Shown one piece after another: positions 26,481 through 38,925 of a DNA stretch of 64,000 nucleotides (the first letter of the stretch is position 1; every line of letters starts with the position of its first letter). The stretch covers positions 13,828,800-13,892,799 of the forward strand of contig OX419345.1 in NCBI GenBank assembly GCA_948470475.1. The letters run 5' to 3'. The position numbers and the translations under genes are program-made. The notes under the pieces are model-generated. The model saw nothing but the letters and a program-made list of their open reading frames with translations. It was not told the origin of the DNA and did not search any database. The stretch comes from Galaxea fascicularis (Eukaryota; Cnidaria; Anthozoa; Scleractinia; Euphylliidae).

Positions 26481-29400
26481 GATAATCGCGTCAAAGACAA
26501 AGTCGATAAGACTTCTATGAAACAATCAAGCTTTTAGATGAGAAACTAGCACAATTGTAGCAACCAAAAAATGTTTTTGTTGGCAGAATTCTTTTAGGGA
26601 ACTGCATTATTGTCTGGAAGAGAAGAGACGAGTTGTCGTGTGTGTGAGATAAATATGATAACCCATAATCCTTATCTGACAAGAAATGCGACCACGTAAT
26701 CATGGGTCTGTTTTTGGTGAAGGTTGTGGTGACAATGCCTTCGTGATTCTTGACTACAGACATTAACGAGATTTAAAAGACACGAGTGAAACGAAAGTAA
26801 GAGGTAGGATTTAATGCGTCCATCCTTACGCAACCTAACGCCGAGAAACTCCCACATGCGACAATGTCGGGGGGGCTTACGTGAGCTAAAGCTAGGCGAA
26901 AATTCGAATTCTACATGCAGAATCAAATTCAAAGTGTTAAACATCCGCAATGAGCCAGTACATAGTGGACTGTGCACGGAGCTTGTTGCATGGGTCAACA
27001 GTGCTAACCGATAGTCAGCGAACGTGCAAGTGGAGGTTAAGTCGCATTCGAGTTTAAGGACGTTCGCGTGAAAATTTTCCAACATTGATTTTTTTCTGAG
27101 ACTTTTAACACTTTAAGATGATGAGTTAGTTAAGTCAGAAATGTAAAAAAATGGGGAGTCGCCGACTTCGTTTTGGAGAGAACATGCCCGGAGGAACACC
27201 CTAAATCTGAAAAAATCGGGCTTCGTCAGCGAATAAGGCCAGTGCCTGTAAGCCCAAAATATTGCAATTAAGTCTTTGAAGTGAATTGTTCTCGGCCAAA
27301 TATGGTTTAAGTGGACCTATTAAGTGAATTTAGTCAACTAGTGAGGTTCCTTAAAGAACAACTTCGCATTTAGCGACCATATTTTCACGCGCCTTGCAGC
27401 CGCAAGATGACAAGATTTGATGTTCCGTGGACAGAAATCTTGAATTTTTTTTAACTTCCCACATTGATTTTTTGTTCATTTTTGGACAATGTCAGTGAAG
27501 ATAATTGTAAATAAAATCTGTTTCTGGAAAGGAAAGTAGGGGTCACCGACCATTTGAGAGAGAAAAACTGAAGGCGAAGGGAACGCGACAGCTACCATCC
27601 TTTTACTTGCTTAGCTTTCTTCTTCAGCGCACGTGCTCGATGGCTGATTGGCATGACCTTAGGACATGGATTTCGTGCGCAGTAGCGATGCACGTGAACA
27701 ATTAGCGCGAACGGCCGCGATTTCCAACGCATCAAGCCACTAAGAACATTATTCCACCCCCTGGATGGGATGTGAGTTACATTGGAGCAGTTCTCACGGA
27801 CACCCATTTGCATGTATACACGGGCAGATGGAGATAAAGCGAAGTAAAAGTTGCTTGTCAAAATGCAAAAAAACAAAGTTCCCATCGAAACTGTAACACA
27901 CCAATCAGAATGATTTAAAATAGTATCCATTTTGTTCTCAGTGTCTCTCCGGACGCAGGGTGTGATCGTTACTTCTCAAATTAACAACGTGACCGTCGTT
28001 ATGTAACAAAAACATTCAGACATTAGTAAGTAATTTATTTTTCTTGATGTATGAATTCGCAAAAAAAAGTGTTGAGAGAAAACAAACAAACATGACAGGA
28101 ACCTAGTACAATCTCGGTCAAAACAAAGGAAAAATTGAAGCCTCCCACCCCCACCCCCACCCCCTCCGTGACCCCCCACCCCTCGCCCCATTTAAATGAT
28201 GAAAAAATGCGCGTTGATTTGCGCGCGAACTCATCATTGATTTTAAGGAAGTAAGGGGGGAGGGGAGGAGGGGTTTGTTATTTCTCATTTTATTATGTCC
28301 AAGAATGTAGCCTTTGCAGTGAGTCGGCGAATCCAAATGGCACGGAGCCTGTTTTCCAAGTGATCAATCTGTTACCGAGTGCACGTGACTAGGAATCCTT
28401 AACCTCCCATGTTTCACGTGTTTTTAAAAGTACTGACGGAAAGAATTTTTAGCTAGGTTAGTTTGTTTCTCTATACCCTCCATAAAATAGCTTGCAAAAG
28501 TTAAAGACGACAAATGAGCCTTAAAGCCTTCTTTTAAAGTAAAACTATGGTTAAATAAAAAAACACAGGTATTGCAGCGTTAAATGCACGTCGATCCAAA
28601 GTTTGGTACTCTGGTTTAAATTTATTTTATTTTAGTTTATTTTATTAACTTCGCCAAGCTGGCAGGGACACCGCAACAGCGTGAAGCCAATTACTGCGGG
28701 CCCGAGACACAGGTCAGCACCAGGGGTGGTCACAACCAGGGTTCGTTACGTCCCTAGTAGTTCTTTAACGTCCTACAGAATTAATTGTGGAGAGTTGTGA
28801 GACGGGACCTCCGGTTTATCGTCCTTATCCGAGAAGACTAGAAAGTCTAACCATTTGCAGATGTCATTGCAAAGGAAGCACTTTCTCCTCAGTTATTTAA
28901 AGGCCCTGAGTGTTGGTCCGGCCATTTTGTGGTCGCTTTGCCAACACGACTGCTGTGATGTGGGTTTACTTTAAGTAATGTAATTGGCCTTGATAGAAGT
29001 GACGAAATTTTTGTGGTTTGGAGTGCAGACACTGTTTTCCATTTCTTGTTTGTTTCGTGGCATGCAAGATTATCCTCCCGATAAAAGACGAGATACACTA
29101 CATAAAAGGTTAACGTTGCACAATTTAGTTGGCTAAGTCTCTAATTTGTAGGTTATCATGGCACGTGTGACAAAGCACTGGGCAACTTTTATTTTTTTGT
29201 AATATATTCTTCAAAGATGCAAATGGTCGAGTTTTATATCTCTAGGCATTTTAAGCACCTACCGTGTAAAACCTATGATAGGGTCAGAAAGCTAGAGAGC
29301 CATGCTATCATTTTGCGAAATCGTAGATAAAAAATTTCAAACGACTCTAACAAACGCTGATAACCTTGCGCAAGGATAACTTGAACTAAATCTATCTCAG

Positions 29401-29634
29401 ATGTGAAAACAGAGTAGTTTTTCTGTCATTAAACAACACCGTATTTTCTTTCGCAGTGTGGGGTATTGACTTAGTTTCAAATACATCACAAATACGCGTG
29501 GGCGGTAAACCCGCTCAGAGAAGAAAAACCATTCTCAGACGGCCACACAAATACAGTTTTGTTTTTGTGGCCCTCTGACCTCACCTCAAACATTTTGCCA
29601 GCACGGAGTGATATTGAGACCTCTTAGCAACAAT
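26481..29634. other. Gene-poor intergenic region
   Basis: It contains C-rich and G-rich tracts at 28141-28192 and 28246-28275. Open frames of 112 aa (27592-27930, minus) and 137 aa (26672-27085, minus) show no recognised motif, no signal peptide and no splice-site support, so I do not call them genes. Confidence 0.35.
28141..28275. repeat. Paired G-quadruplex-prone tracts on opposite strands
   Basis: Positions 28141-28192 are a series of C-runs separated by single A or short spacers (G-rich on the minus strand). About 55 bp further, 28246-28275 is a series of G-runs on the plus strand. Both satisfy the usual four-run pattern for G-quadruplex potential. This is low-complexity sequence with no coding support. 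Confidence 0.55.
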
Positions 29635-30036
29635 CCCCGGGGGAGGTATTCCTCGCAATTCTTCGAACCCTATTTCAGACCAAAACATTCCACTGATGTT
29701 CCATATCCGTTTTCAGACCTGACGTCGCGGTTACCAATTTTCCTACTGGCTTTGTTGTAGCCTATAAATCAAGCTTCGCATCAGTGCGGAAGCCAACAAT
29801 TGGTAAAATTCAGCTCAAATGCTATATTTTGGTTACTTACTTTATTATTGATTTGAGGTTGAAAAGACAAATACGTTTATACGCTCTCGTGGTTCCCTTG
29901 AAAACCATACCTGATTTAAGATCATAATGGTCAAAATCTATACCCGTTTTCGGACCAAAACGGCTCAAAAACCATACCTTTTGGGGCGGCACATACCTAT
30001 ATAGCTTAAATAGGGGAGTATTCCCCCTCCTCCGGG
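29635..30036. mobile_element. Non-autonomous DNA element with CCCCGGGGGAG-type termini and target-site duplication
   Basis: The left end CCCCGGGGGAGGTATTCC is answered by the right end GGGAGTATTCCCCCTCCTCC plus GGG in inverted orientation. The flanks are identical: CAACAAT at 29628-29634 and again at 30037-30043, a 7-bp duplication that could be 8 bp if the adjacent G is included. The interior encodes nothing. A related fragment lies at about 7380-7470. A duplication of 8 bp would fit a hAT-type transposase, which is an inference. Confidence 0.8.
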
Positions 30037-30043
30037 CAACAAT

Positions 30044-31768
30044 CGCGATAGTACTTTTCATAACTGGAGGAGATCAGGAGAGATACATGTTATGAGGCAG
30101 AAGTCATGCAAACAGCTGCTTCAGCTATAAATTCAAGAAAACGTCACCATCTTTATCAGATTTGATACTTCATTAAAAGATGAGCGTGTTGTTTACATCG
30201 CAACGATATTGTTTGTTTGTAAGAGTATGCTACAGTACTGTGTTATTATTAAGGGTACAATGCTGTAGGGCAAGGCACTCAGTCTGTGGTAACTGACTAC
30301 GAGGCCGAGACTGAAGGCATCCGGGATGACTTAAAAATAAACCATTACACGTGCCAAACAACATGCAGTATCTTTAACTGTTTACACTGATTTAATGATA
30401 TAGATTTCCGAAATAATTTATCACGATCGATCAGGACCCAAGCGTATAAATTTACAGCGTGTACAACACTCAGAGCAAATTAAGAAAAAAAAAAACCTTT
30501 CAGGAATATTTCTAGGCTCCTTGTAATGTTTATAGACCGTTTTTGTTTTAATCAACTAGAAAAATTTGATCTTTTCGCATTTCTTAGGTGAAAATTGAAG
30601 TGCCCGAAAATTTTAGGGAATGAAATCTTCATTTCAGAACTTGCCAGCTGAATGCTACCTTCAAAGATCTTCTTTGCGAACTATTTGCTTACCAGAAAAT
30701 GCTAGGCGACCTTTTTAAGAGCGAAAAATTACAAAAATATCCCTTCCGAAAATCTAAGGGACTATTTTCCCCCTGGATTTCCCTAGTTGCGAATCTTTTA
30801 GTTGATGTTTAAATGAGGAATCAGTAGCTTTTTGGCAATGTATTATCCGAAAGTCTAAGAACGGGTAGACTCTCCCGAACAGTTCTTCGAAGTTTCTCGT
30901 TGGGTGCCCCTGAACACTTGAAATCACCACAAGCCTTCTGGAGGGGAATTGAATTCGTATCCGATGGTTAAAAAAAGTGCATGTCCTGGTTTTGGCGACC
31001 CTTCAGATGTCGGAAAGCATCTTAAAATATATGACAAGATTGGTAGCAAAATCGTGAACGTAATGATCAACCAGAAAGCTCCATCTATTTTAGCAGAGAT
31101 CTTCGCGGTCCCTGCAGGAACTACGCAAGTCTACTGTCTTATTTCTAACTAAAACAACAACATTAAGGGGATTACAATAAATGACTCTTGACAAACCAAA
31201 TTCAATCGAGTGACTTACTAGTAAGAATCGTTTTAATTTTAAATGTACGTGTAACTCGTTTAGGAGGAGAGTGTGCGACAAAGGTCTTTGGGTTCACAAA
31301 TGGTACTTTGTTTTCTTGGCTATGAGTGCCGCTTCGTGAATTTCGGTTGTTTTTAGAGGTTTATCTAGATCATCTCACAGGGCTTAGGTAGACATAATCT
31401 TTAATTTTGCTATAATTCTCTACGTCTGCGTCGCATTTTCTTCAACAGATTATCGTTTTTTAGTCGTTTTTGTTTAGTTTTATTCTTTTTGTGTTATAGG
31501 TTGCACGCTTAGCAAATAGCGGCACGTAGAGAGAGACCAAGGAGTGGCAGTTTATTAAAGCGGCTCTGGTTCACTAAGAACGTGATGCACTTAGATCCAA
31601 TAAAATTGTATTAGGGGCCATCCGAAAGCTCGTTTAATTGGATGAATTTTTGTTAAAAAAATATATGTAATTATTCCGTCCACGTTGTTGTTTTTGTTGT
31701 TTTTTCAACGTCTCTCCATTTGTTTTTTTTTTCTCTCTCTCTCTCTCTGCTGTCCCACCAACACGAAG
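30044..31768. other. Intergenic region upstream of the candidate gene at 31769
   Basis: No exon with a signal peptide or other recognisable start for the candidate gene downstream could be picked out. The open frame at 30949-31152 has no known motif. A polypyrimidine tract (T-run then (CT)n) at 31722-31750 ends the region. Confidence 0.3.
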
Positions 31769-33363
31769 CCAAGAGAGGCTTCTTATAGAACAGACAACAG
31801 ACCCCAAATTGTTAGTGCTGAAAAGGCGGCATTTTATCATCTAACAAAACTGGCAGCTTCGACCTCCCTGAAACAAACTCCCCATCTTAAACCGCCGGCA
31901 GATCAAATGTCGCGGACTGTTTACCCGGTTGGAGGTCTTGGGCAACTTAAAAGGGATATCTCTTGGCAGTTGTTACAGAAGCTCCTGCTACTTGCACAAG
32001 GATATCAGCTGTTTAATGAGGTAAGGGAAAACCGAACACCTCTCTCGTTCAATTGCCTGAAGTGGGCAAACAAAACCTCTTAAGGGAAACTATTTTTTTT
32101 TTGTTATGGAAGTTCCTTATTTTCCCACAAAAAATGACAAATCGCCAGTCTCAAAATTGCGTCATACAGCAATCTCACTTCTTTGTCCGCCCAGGAAGTT
32201 TAAAAAATCATTCTGCAGCAGCAAATGTCACAAATAGGCGATTTGGAGAGTCCATATTCAGGAACGATACGCTCAACAAATAAGAGTTTGAATTTGTGGT
32301 AGTGAAGCTAAGGAAAGTAACTTTAAAACGGTTTGCAAGTAAAGTAAGCAATCGATTGAAAAAACGCTACGGTCGCATTTTGTGTCTGGACAAAAGAATT
32401 TCGGAATTGCTAGTTTTGTGAGATCCTTTTCCCACTGTTTTTTGTGTGTAAATCATTGGATGACTAAATAACAAATGAAAAAACAAAAACAAACATAAAA
32501 GCCAACAAACAATATCAAAATTAAACAAGTTCATTGAATTGTTGAGATCCCTATTCGCAATAAGTTTAAGTCTGATTTGGAGTAAATGTAATGAATAAAG
32601 GATTCCAATTTAACGTGTTAAACTGAGGGTATTAGCAGCAATCAAGATACCCGTGATACGCACGGTAAAACGATTTCGCCACTGAAATGCAATTTCCGTT
32701 GTATAAGTTCATTTTAGCGATAACATCGAAGAATAAACTGGAGAATAAATACTCCTTAAATTAGAATGTAAAGTCATTGTTTCCTGAGCGCGTTGTTTAT
32801 AAGAAGAATTGCCTTGATAAGTGATATTTTAAAATTCTGAAGCGTTTACTCTCAATCTCAATAGCTTTGACTGTGATCACAAGTATGTGTTCCCCAACAG
32901 ATGCTAAAATGATCTTGCTAATTAAGATGCAATTCTTTTTCGTTAAGTGTATTCTGATGATAATTCGATAAACTAATTATTTTAAAAATGACAAATAAAA
33001 ACGCGTTTGAGCGTGCGACAGTTGCATCATCTGTTGTCGCTTATCAAGGGTTGAAACACGGTCAGAACAGGGGCTTTTAGGGGGAATATATAGTTCCGCT
33101 GAGCGTCCCTTTCCGGATCTTTTTACATCAAGTGAATGATGATTTCCGTTGAGGAACAAGGCATTTATTGTAAATCTCGACTCATTTCGTTACAGGCAGG
33201 ACGGCTGGCTCTTACCGGCCGGCTAACTATCACATTCGAGTTGCAACCAATAATATTTGCACAAATCATTAACTTACTTCAGCAGTTAGTAAACGGACTA
33301 AATGCGTACTTTTCGCAGCTTTACAACCTAAAGCTCAAGTTTCGTTCCAAAGGCGTTCGGTAA
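31769..33363 (+). CDS. Candidate gene of unknown function, two exons (5' incomplete)
   Basis: The proposed exons are 31769-32020 (84 codons) and 33196-33363 (55 codons plus TAA). The first follows a long T/CT tract ending in cacgaag and closes at GAG|GTAAGG. The second opens after tttcgttacag. Both joins are phase 0 and both frames stay open. The product starts PREASYRTDNRPQIV and ends in two amphipathic helical stretches (ISWQLLQKLLLLAQG and FAQIINLLQQLV) with a basic tail. I recognise no family. There is no ATG in the first exon, so an upstream exon is needed. Each splice site could be chance; the joint frame agreement is what supports the call. Confidence 0.35.
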
Positions 33364-33642
33364 AGACAGGTGAAAAACACCAAAGTGTCTCGCATTAAGA
33401 TCAAGAAATATGCTCTAACTGTACTGAAAAACAGTCCGTAACAGGGCGTTTTCCAATAATTGTGTAAGGAATTTGAGGTTGTAAGGATTTTCAGTCATAT
33501 GGCCTTAATTGCTTTATCTGTATTCCGGGCGTTCATGAGGAGGCGCAAAGCATTCCGGCTTGAACTGATAAAAATTGTGAAATGTGTATAAGTCATTTAT
33601 CGCTTGAAATCCAGTTTCCGCCCAAACTACATTCTGTTGATT
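33364..33642. other. Short spacer after the candidate gene
   Basis: No feature is recognised before the inverted-repeat element that begins at about 33643. Confidence 0.3.
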
Positions 33643-34365
33643 TCCATCGGTAGCTTGGAAAATCAGGAATGACGGAATTCAGAATTCGGAATATTCGGAA
33701 TACCCGGAATTAAGAAATAAATGAATGAATGAATAGGCTAAAAAGTCGCATCATTTCTCACCGCGCAGTAGATATGTAATTTCTGTCTTCCCCCCGGCCC
33801 CCGGTCTCCTGACTGCTTTACACTCCGACTTAATAACGACACAAAGCACACGCTTTAATGTGACACGTATACTATCGAACGAACGAAACCTTTTCGGTTT
33901 TTTTTTTAGTTATAGCATTCCGACTCCGGACTTCAAATGAGATACTGTATTCAGCTTGAAAAAAGAACTTGATTTCGTGTTGCGGTTAGGTGCTGATGAC
34001 ACTGTCAGACAGACGAAGCGATAAGGGAAATGTATTTTCCGTTGTTCTTTATGAGATACTGTATTCAGCTTGAGAAAAAGAACTTGATTTCGTGTTGCGA
34101 TTAGATGCTGATGACACTGGCACACAGGCCAAGCGAAATGTATTTTCCATTGTTCTTTGACTGTAAAGCAGTCAGGAGACAGGGGGTCGGGTGGAAGACA
34201 GAAATTGACATATCTACCGCGCGGTGAGAAATGATGCGACTTTTTAGCCTATTCATTCATTTATTTATTCATTTATTCATTTATTTCTTTATTCCGGGTA
34301 TTCCGAATTCCGAATTGCGGGTTCCGAATTCCGTCATTCCTGCTTTTCCAAGCTACCGATTTCTA
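33643..34365. mobile_element. 0.7 kb element with long (about 180-200 bp) terminal inverted repeats
   Basis: The left arm 33643-33822 and the right arm about 34160-34365 are inverted copies. Shared blocks include CGGTAGCTTGGAAAA, GGAATGACGGAATTC, GGAATACCCGGAAT, AGGCTAAAAAGTCGCATCAT, TTCTCACCGCGC, GTCTCCTGACTGCTTTACA and their complements. The loop contains a 113-bp tandem duplication (units from 33938 and 34051, each with gagatactgtattcagcttg). There is no transposase. It is likely a foldback-type non-autonomous element or an inverted duplication. Confidence 0.8.
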
Positions 34366-35264
34366 TCGCACTTCAAGTCAGTTAACGCGATAATCAGTAA
34401 AAGAATATGAAGTACATCCCGCAACTGTGAGTTAATTACAGGCCAAGTGTAAACTGTACAGTTTCGCTGTTTTCCGTTTACAGGCAGGCATGTATATAGT
34501 GCTCAATGTACGACTCTAGTTTTTATAGTCACGCCTTCACTAGTCACATGACAGGGCATCTAACGGACTGAATTCAATGCAGATTTCTGATCAACTGTGA
34601 GGATCACATCTACCGTGAATTATTCTTTTTCCTTTCGTCGAATGCTTTTATTACACTGATACCGGCGGTGAAGTTCATTTAAGGCGACAGAGAAGTTAAC
34701 TCTACAAAAAAAAGTTTTTGATGCAATCGATTGTTACCAAAGAAGGCTTCGCTGTAGAATACTCTACCACTTCGAAGCTATAACCCCAGAATAGTTCAAT
34801 CTGTTACGATACAAATAACAGATCACATAACACGTGCACAATGTCACTTTTTCACAGTTATATAAACAACCAGATTAGGAATTTATCACATGATCAATAC
34901 TACGGCCAGATAGAAAACGGCTGTTTCCGCCAGCGATAATCGTTCGCCCACATGCAGCAATGTTCAACACTCCAAAATTTCCTTCCTTTTGAAACCGTGA
35001 ACTGTATTTCGGTTGTTTTGTCTTGTTAAGCCTTGTTCTCTGTAGATAAGAAGTCACTGAAATGCCAGCTCGGTCTGTAGTTAATTACATAATTACATAT
35101 ATCGTTTCCCACATCTGCCTAAAGAAATAGCCTTTTAACACTGCTATGAATTCGTTTAGTTCTCTTATAGTCTCTTGCTTAAAACTATAAAGAATAATAG
35201 CCTGGTTGCTTCTTCAAGGCATTTCATTTTTAACTCTACTAGCACACAATGTCGACTATGTCCA

Positions 35265-35575
35265 AGGGCTGGTTCACACTTTGACATAAACACATAAACA
35301 CATAAACAAATAAGCATAAGCATAAACATAAGCATAACCATGAGCATTAGAAAAATATATGTGTGAACCGGGGTACATAAGCATAAGCATAAGCATAGGC
35401 ATAAGCACAAGGAATGGAAAACGTTCCATTCCCTGTGCTTATGATTATGCTTACGCTTATATAAACCCGGTTCACACATATATTTTTCTTATGCTTATGC
35501 TTATGCTTATGTAACCCCGGTTCACATATATATTTTTCTTATGCTTATGCTTATGTCAAAGTGTGAACCAGCCCT
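35265..35575. mobile_element. 311-bp palindromic MITE built from ATAAGC hexamers
   Basis: It begins AGGGCTGGTTCACACTTTGA and ends with the exact complement, TCAAAGTGTGAACCAGCCCT. Inside, arrays of (ATAAGC)n on the left become (GCTTAT)n on the right, with copies of GTGTGAACCGGGG and its complement and a central GGAATGGAAAACGTTCCATTCC-like palindrome. The whole can fold into one long hairpin. The minus-strand open frame through it (Leu/Cys-repeat) is an artefact of the hexamer array. Confidence 0.85.
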
Positions 35576-38313
35576 AACACAACAAAGACCAAGCGAAGCC
35601 CACTGTTTCAAGGCGGACTCACGGCATGACCATGAAACTTGACATGCGTGACTGAATAAACTGCATACTAAACTAGTTACTGGAGAAAATATCGCAGCTA
35701 TGCTATTATTTCCTAACAGAAGACATATTTGCACAAGCAATGCCTGAAAAAATACGTAGTTTTTCTACAAATTACCCGCATATAACTTCGCCGAGACTAT
35801 CAACAAATCAATGTAGCTGGTAACGGTTATCAAGATCTCTCTTTACGTTCTCCATAAATCAATGAGTGCTTTCCCGTCAAGAACAACGCCCGTGAAAGTT
35901 TCTTCTTCAGTTCGCGGGAGTTATTTCATTGGATAGCCGTTCTGAGTTTAAACTTCGGTTAGAAAACAAAGGTATCCTCTTCGAAACAGACAAGTTAATC
36001 TGGTTACCAGACATAAGTCAATTTCCACACTTGTTAGTGCAGCAGATATCCTCAACAATCCTCTTTATTAGTTGGTTAACGCGAGATTTCGTGGCGAAGG
36101 CAAGATTTATGATTAAATCAAATTACCAAATCGCCATAACTAATACTGTCGCACAAACTCACTTTTGCTCTTGCTTTTGTCTTCATGTTTTGTTTTGGCT
36201 TATTGTTGGCTCTATTGAGAGCAAATTTGTCAAAGTATGGGGTGAGACGGGGATGCGGTGGGTGGGGTGTGGGGGAGATGGTTGGCAACTAAAAAAAGGC
36301 CTGTGTCGGAAGAAACGAGAAACTTTGTCGGAAAACTGGAGTTTTCATCTTGCTGGGAATCCAGAAACTCGTAGGAAATGCCAGGAGAGCACGAAAAAAC
36401 TCTGGGACAGTAAAGAAAATTTTAAAAACCTTACGGGGATGTCAGCGAAAAAATCACGAGGATACTTCAAATATCCGGGAGAACTCAAATTCCGGCATAA
36501 ATATAAAGTGTATTACTCAACAGCGATTCTTAGACTTGTCAACCGTGTTGGAGGTATTTGTTACACATTACTCTTAAACCTTCCTCTGCTTTATCGTCAT
36601 GCTTTAAAGAGATCCCATTTGGATATTCGGCTGAGTAATTACATTCAATAGTTTGATTAAAAAAGAATTTTCGGGAAAATTGGAGCCTTTGAGTGTGTGT
36701 TTAATGTTCACTTGGCGTTTATAACTGATTACAAGGGAAGCACAGGGCCGGAGATAAGAAATTATCCAAAAATACTAGGACTGATAATTGGATTTTATGC
36801 CCTCGCGAAGCCTTTCTCTGGTTTCACACCAAGGCATATCATAGAATAGCTATTTTTGTGACAATTATTTCTTGAACTCAAGAGGTCTTTGTTCTACTGC
36901 ACAAGGTCAAACTTTTGCTCAAGAGATCTGTTGCAGTGTTGTTTAACAACAACAACAACAATAATAATATAAAAATTAATGAAGAAAACCTTTATTACAA
37001 AAAAACTTACTCTTAATAAAATCGTATGCATATAAAAATTCTCGTATTCTAATTCGTGTGGTACAAGAATAAACGTTTTTAACGTTGAGTCTTCATTTAA
37101 AAATTTGTAAAAAAATATTCAATACGCGTTAAAAACAAAGGGAATATTTGCTCCTGATAAATATCATACACAAGATTTTAATGTACACACTTCTACTCGG
37201 AAAACTGAAATAACAAATCAAAGACGCCTTTAACATTTATAAATATTAACAATACTACTACTACTACTACTGCTGCTTCATTGTAGGATTGGTCTAGTTG
37301 AACCTAGGTTATATACCCGCCTACTGGTGCAAAGACATGAAATTACGAAGAGCCCATCACCTGTCAGCACTTGGCGGGTCTTGAAATGCCTCTTCCAATT
37401 CCATTCATTACACAGGACAACAATGGCAAACTATTGATTTAGGTAACTGGCAGTTGGAGTTTCTAAAATCAGAATTCTATGGCTGTTTCATGTTGATAAA
37501 AAAAAGTATGTTCGAATTTCACTCTATGTTGCAGTATTTTTCACTAATTCTGTTAAACAGCACTTGAAATAACTGGATATATCAATGCCAGGATTACGTA
37601 AGCAACGGAAAAAAATGTGAACATTTAATCCGATTTGTTACATAACAGTCGAGGCTGAAATAAGGTGTCTTCAAAATCATACTCCTCGAATCTTATCCCT
37701 CGAATCACTAGAAAACTGGGTAAGTAACATCCAATTTAGAATAGCGTAATATTTAGGAGTGATGTTAATCACTTTGGCACGGCAAAAATCGACATACGTA
37801 GCATTTCGCGTGGAAAATTCGATGAACGCTACAAAAGAATAGAAACGAATGTAGAACGCTAATAGTATGCGCTAAGTCAGCCATTTAGGTATCAAAACGT
37901 GGCTGACATGTTACGAATCAGTATAGCCCAGTTTGAAAAGGAAAAAGCGACGGATCTTTTGTCATATAATTTCTGTAAAACTTCCCATGCCAGTAGAGTG
38001 GAGACTACTTACAATACAAAATGAAATACTGTTCTTTTCAAATTCGAGGAAACTCATCCGAGCTAGATAGAGAGAGAGAGAGGGAGATCACACGTGTACT
38101 TAGGATTTCTGAATTTTCCATGCATTAGTTTTCAATTTTTTCCCATGACCCGAATTTGAAAGGGGGTTCATAGAATCGTCTCTATACTGCGACCAGAATA
38201 ACAGATCTCTTTGTGTAAAGTCAATCTAGTGTCCATGTATGATGTTTAAAGCTGAGTACGTTTTCAAAGTCAGTCATAAGCAAAATCACTAAACCTGTAG
38301 GAGGACATGTAGT
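35576..38313. other. Intergenic region with one unexplained long open frame
   Basis: Apart from the open frame at 35929-36651, nothing is recognised. It includes short (CAA)n at about 36948, (TAC)n at about 37256 and (GA)n at about 38065. Confidence 0.35.
35929..36651 (+). other. Unexplained 240-codon open frame
   Basis: This is the longest uninterrupted frame in the window. It begins at a TTG; the first in-frame ATG is at 36109, leaving about 180 codons. The translation has a hydrophobic stretch (CSCFCLHVLFWLIVGS) followed by a basic Lys/Arg-rich half. There is no family I recognise, no repeats and no clear splice structure. It may be chance, a relic of a retroelement, or part of an exon. 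I do not assign a function. Confidence 0.2.
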
Positions 38314-38674
38314 GAGGAGTCAACGACTACGGCTTTGGCAACGAACGCCACAAAACAATGGGGTTAATGACAAAAACCGATCGTGCTGCACGTGCGGGAT
38401 CCATGATTTAGTACATTCCTTTGCCGTGCTCTGCAAAACAACAACGTGACCTGACCACATTTAAGGTTTTCACGACAGCGTCAGCTCCCAACACTGAATC
38501 TTTCATTCTTTATCTTTTCTTCGAGACCGTTCGTACCAATCCAGTTACAGGATTCTTCGCCAGAATTGCACAACTTGAACGAGAAGGAATAATCGTAAAA
38601 TGCTTGCGATTCAGCAAAGTTATATTTTGAAGCGACCTTTTCGTTGCCGTAGGCGTAGTCGTTGTTAAACTCCC
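38314..38674 (-). repeat. MITE family D, copy 3, inverted orientation, diverged
   Basis: It starts GGAGTCAACGACTACGGC and ends CGTAGGCGTAGTCGTTGTTA followed by AACTCCC, an inverted pair. Near the left end cgaacgccacaaaacaatgg is the complement of the right part of the other two copies, so this copy is flipped. The middle has diverged or been replaced. Confidence 0.65.
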
Positions 38675-38682
38675 TAGTATTA

Positions 38683-38925
38683 AGGTGATGTTACGCGAAC
38701 CGATTTTTAACGCAACATTGTTGTTAAAAGTTGGCCCGTGTAACATGGCGCACAGGGCGATTTTTAACGCAACGTTTTGTTGCGGCAACATGTTGCAGGT
38801 TTTTGAATCGCTTTCAAAACCCTGCAACATTGTTGCTCGAACTTTGTTGGAGTTGGTGCGTGTAACACCCCCACCGTCGACTTTTAACGCAACATTGTTG
38901 AATCAATGTTGCTCAGTATGGGTCA
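38683..38925. repeat. GCAACATTGTTG-type MITE
   Basis: It begins aaggtgatgttacgcgaacc and contains four copies of tttttaacgcaac or ttttaacgcaac. A strong internal hairpin runs GCAACATGTTGCAGGTTTT against AAAACCCTGCAACATTGTTGC. I recognise this style as a common coral palindromic repeat with GGTGATGTTACRCG termini; the right terminus looks truncated or diverged here. Confidence 0.6.

Noticed and set aside
27592..27930. 112-codon minus-strand frame as a small gene
   Set aside because: No family motif, no splice context, and part of it resembles dispersed repeat sequence (ccctggatgggatgtgagtt).
35165..35479. Leu/Cys-repeat frame on the minus strand
   Set aside because: It is generated by the ATAAGC hexamer arrays of the palindromic element.
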